A stretch of 8,101 nt of DNA. It comes from an uncultured Bacteroidales bacterium (GTDB lineage: Bacteria; Bacteroidota; Bacteroidia; Bacteroidales; UBA932). A program made the position numbers and the translations under genes. The DNA is taken from contig CAJOMY010000075.1 of NCBI GenBank assembly GCA_905235775.1, positions 1-8,101 on the forward strand. The letters are read 5' to 3'. Positions within the stretch are counted from its first letter, which is position 1. Each line of letters begins with the position of its first letter. Below, piece by piece: positions 1 to 5,521 of this stretch. The notes under the pieces are model-generated. The model was not told the DNA's origin. It worked only from the letters and a program-made list of their open reading frames with translations, and did no database searches.

Positions 1-1322
1 GCGACCGCCGGCCTTACCGGGCGGAAGGCTGCAGGATGCCTGCATCGAAGAGTTTCGCGCAGCGGGCGATTCTCGCCGCCGCCCTGGCCGACGGCACTTC
101 GCATCTGGGTGGCTACAGCCCCTGCGGGGATTCCGAAGCGGCGCTCGCCCTCGCCCGTACGCTCGGCGCCCGCGTGGAGCAGGACGGCGACCGTCTCACC
201 ATTACCGGCATCGGCGCCCGCTGCGGCCAGCTGCACCCCGGCAGCGTGGACACGGGCGAATCCGGCCTGCTGACGCGCCTGACCATCCCCGTGCTCGCCG
301 CCGTGGGCGACGGCAGTTTCACCGTGAGCGGCCGAGGCACCCTGCTGCGACGGCCCCTGAGCGGCGCCGCCGACATCATGGCCGCCTTCGGCGTGCTCCT
401 CTCCAATGCGCAGAAGCGCGACGGCAAGGAAGTCTTCATCCCTGCGACCGTCCAGGGCCAGCTCATCCCCGGCACGGCCGAAGTCCCCGGCCAGGGTGGT
501 TCGCAGCTCATCTCCGGCCTGCTGATGGCCCTGCCGCTGTGCGACAAGGATTCGCTCCTGTGTGTCAACGAACCCAAGAGCCTTCCCTACATGTACATCA
601 CCCTCGACGTGCTGCGCCATTTCGGCATCCAGACCCGCAGCGAGATGGAAGGCGACGCCGAAATGCTGGAGGCGGACGACTGGTCCGGCTGCACCGGCAT
701 CAACTTCAAGATCCGCGGCCGGCAGCACTACCGTGCCGCCGACTTCGACATCGAGGGCGACTGGAGCGCCGCGGCCAACTTCCTCGTGGCCGGCGCCATC
801 TTCGGCTCGGCCGAACTCATCGGCATGGACACCACATCGCTGCAGGCCGACCTCACCATCATCGACATTCTCGTGGAGGCGGGCGCCGTGGTCTCGCAGC
901 TCGAAGGCGGGATCGTCTGTGTGCGGAAAGCCCCGCTGGAAGCCTTCCGGCAAGATCTCAACAACGCACCGGACCTCTTCCCCATCGTGGCGGTCCTCGC
1001 CGCCTTCTGTGCGGGCGAAAGCCGTATCGGCGGCGTCGGGCGCCTGGCCACCAAGGAATCCAACCGCGCCGAGGCCATCCTCGGGATGCTTCTGCAGATG
1101 GGCGTGGAAGCCCGCATCGAGGACGATGAGCTCATCGTCTGGGGCGAGACCCTTGCGGCGCGCCTGCTCGGCGGGCGCCTGCTTAAGGGCGGAGAATTCA
1201 CTTCGCGCCACGACCACCGCATGGTGATGGCGCTCAAGGTGGCCTCCCTGGGAGCAGAAAGCCCCATCGTCATCGACGATGAGGCTTGCGTCGGGAAATC
1301 CTTCCCGGGGTTTCGTTTGTAG
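1..1322 (+). CDS. aroA: 3-phosphoshikimate 1-carboxyvinyltransferase (EPSP synthase), 5' end cut by window edge
   Basis: The enzyme transfers the enolpyruvyl group of PEP to shikimate-3-phosphate, the sixth step of the cytosolic shikimate pathway. Numbering from the ATG at 36, family residues are visible: PASKSFAQR with K5, S6 and R10 (substrate-binding K22, S23 and R27 in E. coli), GESGLLTR at 74-81, RRP at 105-107, SQ at 156-157, PD at 312-313 (catalytic Asp), KESNR at 340-344, DHR at 393-395 and K421 before SFPGF. The ATG at 36 is probably not the true start. It sits inside the first conserved strand, about 17 residues into the E. coli protein, and the frame stays open to the edge (first full codon at 3; it reads EGCR just before MPASKS, like G-x-x-x-P-x-SKS). 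The C-terminus stops right after FPGFRL, about 10 residues earlier than usual. The gene converges on rplQ. Family assignment is firm; the exact start lies outside the window, and fusion to an upstream domain cannot be excluded. Confidence 0.93.
   Translation, partial: DRRPYRAEGCRMPASKSFAQRAILAAALADGTSHLGGYSPCGDSEAALALARTLGARVEQDGDRLTITGIGARCGQLHPGSVDTGESGLLTRLTIPVLAAVGDGSFTVSGRGTLLRRPLSGAADIMAAFGVLLSNAQKRDGKEVFIPATVQGQLIPGTAEVPGQGGSQLISGLLMALPLCDKDSLLCVNEPKSLPYMYITLDVLRHFGIQTRSEMEGDAEMLEADDWSGCTGINFKIRGRQHYRAADFDIEGDWSAAANFLVAGAIFGSAELIGMDTTSLQADLTIIDILVEAGAVVSQLEGGIVCVRKAPLEAFRQDLNNAPDLFPIVAVLAAFCAGESRIGGVGRLATKESNRAEAILGMLLQMGVEARIEDDELIVWGETLAARLLGGRLLKGGEFTSRHDHRMVMALKVASLGAESPIVIDDEACVGKSFPGFRL
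1292..1307. repeat. Short inverted repeat inside the 3' end of aroA
   Basis: CGGGAA at 1292-1297 and TTCCCG at 1302-1307 form a perfect 6-bp stem with a 4-nt loop (ATCC). It overlaps the codons for the conserved GKSFPG stretch, so it may simply be coding sequence. It lies 16 nt before the larger palindrome at 1323-1343, and on the minus strand it would follow that palindrome downstream of rplQ. Neither strand has a T-run after it, so there is no clear case for a terminator. Confidence 0.35.
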
Positions 1323-1343
1323 ATTCCGGGGCAAGCCCGGAAT
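1323..1343. repeat. 8-bp inverted repeat in the aroA/rplQ convergent spacer
   Basis: ATTCCGGG at 1323-1330 and its exact complement CCCGGAAT at 1336-1343 enclose the 5-nt loop GCAAG. The palindrome starts at the first base after the aroA stop codon and ends 20 nt before the rplQ stop codon, so either transcript would form a stable GC-rich hairpin at its 3' end. No T-run follows on either strand, which argues against a standard intrinsic terminator. It may protect the 3' ends or help both transcripts end. It could also be one copy of a short dispersed palindromic repeat. One window cannot separate these options. Confidence 0.55.
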
Positions 1344-1363
1344 GACTTCGGGGCCGGGAGGGC

Positions 1364-1894
1364 TTATTCAGCCTTCGGCTCTTCGGCGGCAGGTGCTTCG
1401 GCCTTCGGGGCCTCTTCCGCCTTGGGAGTTTCTTCCGCCTTGGGAGCTTCCGGAGCGGCCTCGGCCTTCTTGGCGCGGCTGCGGCGGGTGGTCTTCTTGG
1501 CGGCCTTCTTCGTCTCCGCGGAAGCGAGGGCGGCCTCGTTGAAGTCGACGAACTCGATCAGCGCCATCTCGGCGGCGTCGCCCTGACGGAAACCGATGTG
1601 CAGCACGCGGGTGTAGCCACCCGGACGGTCGGCGATCTTCGGGGCGATCGTGCGGAACAGCTCGGTCACGGCCTCCTTGTCCTTGAGGTAGCTGAACACG
1701 ACGCGACGGTTGTGGGTCGTATCCTCCTTGGACTTGGTGACCAGCGGCTCGATATAGCTCTTCAGGGCCTTGGCCTTCGCCACGGTGGTGGTGATGCGCT
1801 TGTGGCGGATCAGGGAGCAGGCCATGTTCGCAAGGAGCGCCTTGCGGTGGCCGGCCTGACGGCCCAGATGATTGATAGCTTTATTGTGTCTCAT
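1364..1894 (-). CDS. rplQ: 50S ribosomal protein L17 (bL17) with long charged C-terminal tail
   Basis: L17 is a 50S subunit protein located near the polypeptide exit tunnel. The core is clear: MRHNKAINHLGRQAGHRKAL at the start, SLIRHKRITTT around 27-37, and a GGYTRVLHIGFRQGD stretch at 92-106 leading into ALIEFVD. The 176 residues compare with about 120-130 in E. coli. The extra 50 or so form a two-part low-complexity tail: basic from about 129 to 143 (Lys, Arg, Ala), then Ala/Pro/Glu/Lys-rich and largely acidic from 144 to 176. Extended L17 tails occur in Bacteroidota; this one looks disordered. The ATG lies 2 nt after the rpoA stop, so translation is probably coupled. This is the last gene of the operon and it faces aroA. 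Confidence 0.96.
   Translation of the reverse strand: MRHNKAINHLGRQAGHRKALLANMACSLIRHKRITTTVAKAKALKSYIEPLVTKSKEDTTHNRRVVFSYLKDKEAVTELFRTIAPKIADRPGGYTRVLHIGFRQGDAAEMALIEFVDFNEAALASAETKKAAKKTTRRSRAKKAEAAPEAPKAEETPKAEEAPKAEAPAAEEPKAE
1413..1448 (-). repeat. 18-nt tandem repeat, two copies, in the rplQ tail
   Basis: Two adjacent 18-nt units, 1413-1430 and 1431-1448, differ at one base (T against C at the 17th position on the plus strand). Each encodes a six-residue E-x-P-K-A-E type unit. Looser relatives of the same hexamer continue on both sides, so the acidic half of the L17 tail appears to have grown by in-frame repeat duplication. A direct-repeat tract like this can change length by slippage in steps of six residues. 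Confidence 0.75.
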
Positions 1895-1896
1895 CT

Positions 1897-2907
1897 TTAC
1901 AATACTGTCTTTTTCTTGGGTTCGATATTATACTTGGTGACATCCATTCCGAACGAGAGCTTCATCCGCTCGACCAGGAGGTCGATCTCGTTGAGGGACT
2001 TCCGGCCGAAGTTGCGGAACTTCATCAGTTCGGGACGGGAATAGGACACGAGGTCGGCGAACGTGTCGATCTCAGCCGCCTTGAGGCAGTTGAAGGCACG
2101 CACGGACAGGCCCACGTCGCTGAGCTTGGTGAGGAGGAGGTGACGCATGTGCAACGACTCCTCGTCCAGCTCCTTGCTGTCGGTCTCCACGGTGTTCTCG
2201 AGCGACATCTTCTTGTCGTCGGTGAAGAGCTTGAAGTGGTAGATCAGGATGCCGGCCGCCTCGTGAAGGGCCGCATTCGGGGAGATGGAACCGTCCGTCA
2301 CGATCTCAAGATTGAGTTTCTCGTAATCCGTCTTCTGCTCGACACGCCAGTTCTCCACGCTCCAGTTGACCTTGCGGATCGGCGTGTAGATCGCATCCAC
2401 CGGAATGGTGCCGATGGGCGTGTTCTCGTCGCGGAGCTCCTCGGCAGGCACGAAACCGCGACCCTTCGTGATGACGATCGAGATTTCAAGCTTCACGCTG
2501 GGCTCCAGCGAGCAGATGTGCAGTTCGGGATTCAACACCATGAAAGAAGACAATCCTTTGGAGATATCTTCTGCCGTAAACTCCTGCTTGCCGCTGATGA
2601 CGATGTTTGCCGTCTCAGTGTCAACGGTCTCGACCATGCGGCGGAAACGCACCTGCTTGAGGTTCAGGATAATGTCCTGCATCCCCTCGATGACGCCGGG
2701 GATGGTCTGGAACTCCTGGTCCACGCCGGAGATCTTGATCTGACTGATAGCAAAGCCCTCCAGGGAGGCCAGCAAGATGCGACGAAGAGCGTTCCCGATC
2801 GTCTGGCCGTAACCCGGCTCAAGCGGCCGGAATTCGAAACGACCGACGGTATCGGTGCTTTCAAGCATGATCACCTTGTCCGGTTTCTGAAATGCTAAGA
2901 TTGCCAT
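1897..2907 (-). CDS. rpoA: DNA-directed RNA polymerase subunit alpha
   Basis: The alpha subunit dimerises to seed RNA polymerase assembly and contacts upstream promoter DNA and activators. At 336 residues it is a full-length bacterial alpha. The N-terminal domain shows TIGNALRRILLASLEG at about 36-51, the dimerisation and assembly helix. The C-terminal domain runs from about 255 to 320. It keeps the residues that E. coli uses for UP-element DNA: R270, N273, C274, K276, G301, K303, S304 and E307, equivalent to R265, N268, C269, K271, G296, K298, S299 and E302. The protein ends in a short Lys-rich tail. The ATG at 2907 follows rpsD by 19 nt of AT-rich spacer without an SD sequence. The order rpsD-rpoA-rplQ is typical of the alpha operon. 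Confidence 0.98.
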   Translation of the reverse strand: MAILAFQKPDKVIMLESTDTVGRFEFRPLEPGYGQTIGNALRRILLASLEGFAISQIKISGVDQEFQTIPGVIEGMQDIILNLKQVRFRRMVETVDTETANIVISGKQEFTAEDISKGLSSFMVLNPELHICSLEPSVKLEISIVITKGRGFVPAEELRDENTPIGTIPVDAIYTPIRKVNWSVENWRVEQKTDYEKLNLEIVTDGSISPNAALHEAAGILIYHFKLFTDDKKMSLENTVETDSKELDEESLHMRHLLLTKLSDVGLSVRAFNCLKAAEIDTFADLVSYSRPELMKFRNFGRKSLNEIDLLVERMKLSFGMDVTKYNIEPKKKTVL

Positions 2908-2926
2908 ATTACAAAGGTGTTAATGA

Positions 2927-3529
2927 TTATTTGGAATAGAGATCGACGATAAGCTGCTCGTTGATATTCTCGGGGATTTCCGCACGGGTCGGAACATTGA
3001 GGAACTTGCCACTGAGGGTCTTGGCGTCGAAGTCCAACCAGGAATAACGGGTCACGGAGGCCACGCTGTTCTGGATCACCTCAAGGCTCTTGGAGCGCTC
3101 GCGGACGGCCACGGTGTCACCGGCCTTCACCTGGGTGGAGGGGATGCTGCACACGTTGCCGTTCAGGGTGATGTGGTGGTGGGACACGAGCTGACGGGCG
3201 GCGGCGCGGGTCGGGGCGATGCCGAGACGGTACACGACATTGTCCAGACGGGACTCGAGGAGAATCACGAGATTCTCACCCTTCTGGCCGGCCATGCGGG
3301 AAGCCTTGTCGTAGGTGTTGTGGAACTGGCGTTCGAGCACACCGTACATATACTTGACTTTCTGCTTCTCCTTCAGCTGGGTGGCATATTCCTTGGATTT
3401 CTTGCGCTTCGCGGCGAGGCCGTGCTGTCCCGGAGGGAAGTTGCGCTTCTCGAAATATTTGTCGGAGCCGAAAATCGGCTCGCCGAACTTACGGGCGATC
3501 TTGGTGCTGGGACCTGTATATCTTGCCAT
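2927..3529 (-). CDS. rpsD: 30S ribosomal protein S4 (uS4), zinc-free form
   Basis: S4 is a primary 16S rRNA-binding protein that nucleates assembly of the 30S body and lines the mRNA entry channel. The 200-residue protein starts MARYTGPSTKIARKFGE. It has the conserved KRNFPPGQHG segment at 28-37 and the S4 RNA-binding domain at about 92-155, opening with LESRLDNVVYRLG. The N-terminal region carries none of the four cysteines that bind zinc in C+ S4 proteins; the only cysteine is C127, so this is a C- form. In E. coli S4 represses the alpha operon by binding the leader before rpsM. Here the gene keeps its place in the same cluster, but no room for that leader is visible. No SD sequence precedes the ATG. 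Confidence 0.98.
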   Translation of the reverse strand: MARYTGPSTKIARKFGEPIFGSDKYFEKRNFPPGQHGLAAKRKKSKEYATQLKEKQKVKYMYGVLERQFHNTYDKASRMAGQKGENLVILLESRLDNVVYRLGIAPTRAAARQLVSHHHITLNGNVCSIPSTQVKAGDTVAVRERSKSLEVIQNSVASVTRYSWLDFDAKTLSGKFLNVPTRAEIPENINEQLIVDLYSK

Positions 3530-3548
3530 AGTAGTCTTGCTTTAAGAA

Positions 3549-3935
3549 TTAAACTTTACGACGGCCTTTAGGACGGCACCCGTTGTGCGGCATCGGAGTC
3601 ACGTCGACGATCTCGGTCACGACGATACCGGCATTGTTGATGGTGCGGATAGCGGACTCACGGCCGGAACCCGGGCCCTTGACATAGCACTTGACGCGGC
3701 GCAGACCGGCGTCATAAGCCGTCTTGGCGGCGTCTTCAGCGGCCATCTGGGCAGCGTACGGGGTGTTCTTCTTGGAGCCTCTGAAACCGCACTTGCCGGC
3801 AGAGCCCCAGCTGATCACCTGGCCCTGGGCATTGGTAAGAGACACGATCACGTTGTTGAAGGTCGATGAAATATGGGCCTCGCCATAAGCTTCAACCTTG
3901 ACAACCCGTTTGGATGTTGTAGTTTTCTTTGCCAT
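3549..3935 (-). CDS. rpsK: 30S ribosomal protein S11 (uS11)
   Basis: S11 sits on the 30S platform and contacts 16S rRNA near the E-site codon. The 128-residue protein has a Lys/Thr-rich start, AHISSTFNNVIVSLTN at about 20-35, SAGKCGFRGSKK at 45-56, the AAEDAAKTA helix at about 65-73, VKGPGSGRESAIR at 85-97 and the terminal HNGCRP at 117-122. The Asn-Gly pair at 118-119 corresponds to the site reported to become isoaspartate in E. coli S11. The last residues read RPKGRRKV, where many bacteria have RPPKRRRV, a mild departure in an otherwise conserved rRNA-binding tail. It lies between rpsM (13-nt gap) and rpsD (19-nt gap). Confidence 0.98.
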   Translation of the reverse strand: MAKKTTTSKRVVKVEAYGEAHISSTFNNVIVSLTNAQGQVISWGSAGKCGFRGSKKNTPYAAQMAAEDAAKTAYDAGLRRVKCYVKGPGSGRESAIRTINNAGIVVTEIVDVTPMPHNGCRPKGRRKV

Positions 3936-3948
3936 AATTCATCAATTT

Positions 3949-4326
3949 TTACTTGGTCGCCTTCTTCTTGTTGGCAACGGTCTTCTTGCGACCCTTGCGG
4001 GTGCGGGCGTTGTTCTTGGTGCTCTGGCCACGGACGGGAAGTCCGAGACGGTGGCGGATGCCGCGATAGCATCCGATATCCATGAGGCGCTTGATGTCCA
4101 TCTGGACGGAGGAGCGGAGCTCGCCCTCGATCTTGTACTCCTCATTGATCTCGGTACGGATCTTGGCGATCTGGTCATCGTTCCAGTCGCCCACTTTGAT
4201 GGTGGGATCGATTCCGCACTTCTCGAGGATACGCTTCGCGGAAGAGCGGCCGATACCGAAGATATAGGTCAGACCTATCTCTCCCTGTTTGTTGTTCGGT
4301 AAATCTACACCGGCGATTCTTGCCAT
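3949..4326 (-). CDS. rpsM: 30S ribosomal protein S13 (uS13)
   Basis: S13 is in the head of the 30S subunit, bridges to the 50S subunit, and its tail reaches the P-site tRNA. The 125 residues begin MARIAGVDLPNNKQGEIGLT and have the helix-hairpin-helix-like YIFGIGRSSAKRIL around 21-34. The signature RHRLGLPVRGQ lies at 91-101, then NARTRKG at 106-112 and a Lys-rich end. The ATG at 4326 follows the longest intergenic gap in the operon (32 nt, about 22% GC), with no SD sequence. In E. coli rpsM is the first gene of a separate alpha operon; here it follows rpmJ closely, so the spc and alpha units appear joined. Confidence 0.98.
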   Translation of the reverse strand: MARIAGVDLPNNKQGEIGLTYIFGIGRSSAKRILEKCGIDPTIKVGDWNDDQIAKIRTEINEEYKIEGELRSSVQMDIKRLMDIGCYRGIRHRLGLPVRGQSTKNNARTRKGRKKTVANKKKATK

Positions 4327-4358
4327 AATTATACTTTACTTAATTTGTTACTGGTTGA

Positions 4359-4475
4359 TTATCCTTGGCGCATCTTGAACTTGGGGTTCTTCTTGCAGAT
4401 GACGTACAGGCGGCCTTTGCGTCTGACGATCTTGCAATCCTCGCTGCGCTTCTTGATGGATGTCTTGACTTTCAT
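4359..4475 (-). CDS. rpmJ: 50S ribosomal protein L36 (bL36), incomplete zinc site
   Basis: L36 is the smallest 50S protein and stabilises 23S rRNA near the base of the stalk. I translated it by hand: ATG at 4473-4475 and TAA at 4359-4361 give 38 residues, MKVKTSIKKR at the start, KIVRRKGRLYVICKKNPKFK in the middle and MRQG at the end. This matches the family in length and layout. Zinc-binding L36 uses C11, C14, C27 and H33; here they are S11, C14, C27 and F33, so two of the four ligands are gone and zinc binding is unlikely. Bacteroidota L36 proteins commonly lack the full set. The gene starts 12 nt after infA, in the usual infA-rpmJ-rpsM order. Confidence 0.96.
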   Translation of the reverse strand: MKVKTSIKKRSEDCKIVRRKGRLYVICKKNPKFKMRQG

Positions 4476-4487
4476 ATCTATGCGTTT

Positions 4488-4706
4488 TTATTTGTATCTG
4501 AAAGATATTCTGCCTTTGGTTAAATCGTACGGTGAAATCTCAACTCTCACTTTGTCGCCAAGAAGAATATGGATAAAGTTCATACGCATCTTGCCCGAAA
4601 TATTGCAGAGCAGGACGTGACCGTTCTCAAGCTCGACTTTGAACATCGCGTTCGGAAGGGTCTCGATAACCTTTCCATCTTGTTCTATTGCTACTTGTTT
4701 GGACAT
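4488..4706 (-). CDS. infA: Translation initiation factor IF-1
   Basis: IF1 binds the 30S A site and works with IF2 and IF3 to select the initiator tRNA. The 72-residue length is exactly that of the family. The single OB-fold is evident from GKVIETLPNAMFKVELENGH at 11-30, SGKMR at 37-41, a short HILLGDKVRVE stretch and the terminal SPYDLTKGRISFR at 58-70. The start is the ATG at 4704-4706, preceded by a 12-nt AT-rich spacer with no SD sequence. It lies between map and rpmJ, as in Firmicutes and Bacteroidota; E. coli keeps infA elsewhere. Confidence 0.98.
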   Translation of the reverse strand: MSKQVAIEQDGKVIETLPNAMFKVELENGHVLLCNISGKMRMNFIHILLGDKVRVEISPYDLTKGRISFRYK

Positions 4707-4718
4707 TAAAAATTCACT

Positions 4719-5498
4719 TTAAAATTTAATCGTGCCATCTTTCTCGATAAAATCGAAGGTTGAGAGCTGCTCGGCCCGGCCCTTCCGGACAACAACCGTA
4801 AGCTCGTAGTGTGCCGAATTCTTGTGGTCGGCGGTGTGCACGGCCCATCCGTTTCTGTCCAGATAGACCGCCTTGCCGCCGGCGTTGATCATCGGCTCGA
4901 TACACAGGACCATTCCGTCCACCAGGTGGGTGCCGCGACCCGGACGCCCGTAGTTGGGCACGCCAGGATTCTCATGCATCTCCCGGCCGATTCCGTGCCC
5001 CTCGAGTTCGCGGACCACGGAAAAACCGAAATGTTCAACGTACGATTGCACCGCGTATCCGATGTCTCCGACCCGCGCGCCCGCGACAGCCGCCGCGATC
5101 CCTCTGTAGAGCGATTCCTTCGTCACGTCCAGGAGTTTCCGGGTCTGGGGCGACACCTCCCCGACGGGGAAGGTGTAGCAGGAGTCTCCGTTGTACCCCT
5201 TGTAGAGCGTTCCGATGTCCGCGCTGACGATGTCGCCCTCCTTGAGGACGTAGTCGGACGGGAAACCGTGGACCACGACATCGTTGACAGAGGCGCAGAT
5301 GGCTGCCGGGAAGCCCTCGAAGCCGAGGAAACTGGGAACCGCACCGTGATCGCGAATGAAAGTCTCGGCCACCTTATTCAACGTTTTCGTTGTCACACCA
5401 GGGGCGACCGCCTTACCGACTTCAGCCAGCGTCTTCGAGACGATGATGGCATTTTCGCGCAGCAGTTCGATTTCTTCCTCAGTCTTGGGCTTGATCAC
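4719..5498 (-). CDS. map: Type I methionine aminopeptidase
   Basis: The enzyme removes the initiator methionine from new proteins with small second residues, using a dinuclear metal centre. All catalytic residues are present in the pita-bread fold: H77 (in VVVHGFP), D94 and D105 (ADIG and GDSCY stretches), H168 (GHGIG), H175, E201 (CIEPMI) and E232 (HYELTVV). The metal ligands D94, D105, H168, E201 and E232 match E. coli D97, D108, H171, E204 and E235. The 259-residue length is standard for the short type Ia form without an N-terminal zinc finger. The start codon is GTG at 5496-5498: an in-frame stop lies three codons upstream, and no ATG lies between it and the conserved KTEEEIELLRE. The gene lies 23 nt after secY. 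Confidence 0.97.
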   Translation of the reverse strand: MIKPKTEEEIELLRENAIIVSKTLAEVGKAVAPGVTTKTLNKVAETFIRDHGAVPSFLGFEGFPAAICASVNDVVVHGFPSDYVLKEGDIVSADIGTLYKGYNGDSCYTFPVGEVSPQTRKLLDVTKESLYRGIAAAVAGARVGDIGYAVQSYVEHFGFSVVRELEGHGIGREMHENPGVPNYGRPGRGTHLVDGMVLCIEPMINAGGKAVYLDRNGWAVHTADHKNSAHYELTVVVRKGRAEQLSTFDFIEKDGTIKF

Positions 5499-5521
5499 AA
5501 CCGTTCAATTTATTCAAAGAA

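Noticed and set aside
539..1129. Arg/His-rich 196-codon open frame overlapping aroA
   Set aside because: Out-of-frame shadow of aroA on the same strand with an extreme Arg content typical of shifted GC-rich frames.
1279..1542. Plus-strand open frame running from the aroA end through the spacer into the rplQ tail
   Set aside because: I considered it as a frameshifted continuation of aroA. Its residues do not resemble the EPSP synthase C-terminus, and most of it is antisense to rplQ.
2140..2898. 252-codon plus-strand open frame opposite rpoA
   Set aside because: It mirrors the rpoA reading frame, has no recognisable motif, and arises from codon bias in GC-rich DNA.
2908..2926. Possible Bacteroidota promoter (TTTG element) before rpoA
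   Set aside because: A TTTG occurs in the AT-rich spacer, but the TA of the TAnnTTTG element is not present at the right place and no upstream partner element was found; the genes are tightly packed.
5499..5521. Possible internal promoter between secY and map
   Set aside because: The 23-nt spacer contains TTTG but only a poor match to the Bacteroidota -7 element; chance is enough in an AT-rich spacer.
4719..5521. Loss of adk between secY and map as a notable deletion
   Set aside because: secY-adk-map is the Firmicutes arrangement; secY followed directly by map is usual in Bacteroidota, so nothing needs explaining.
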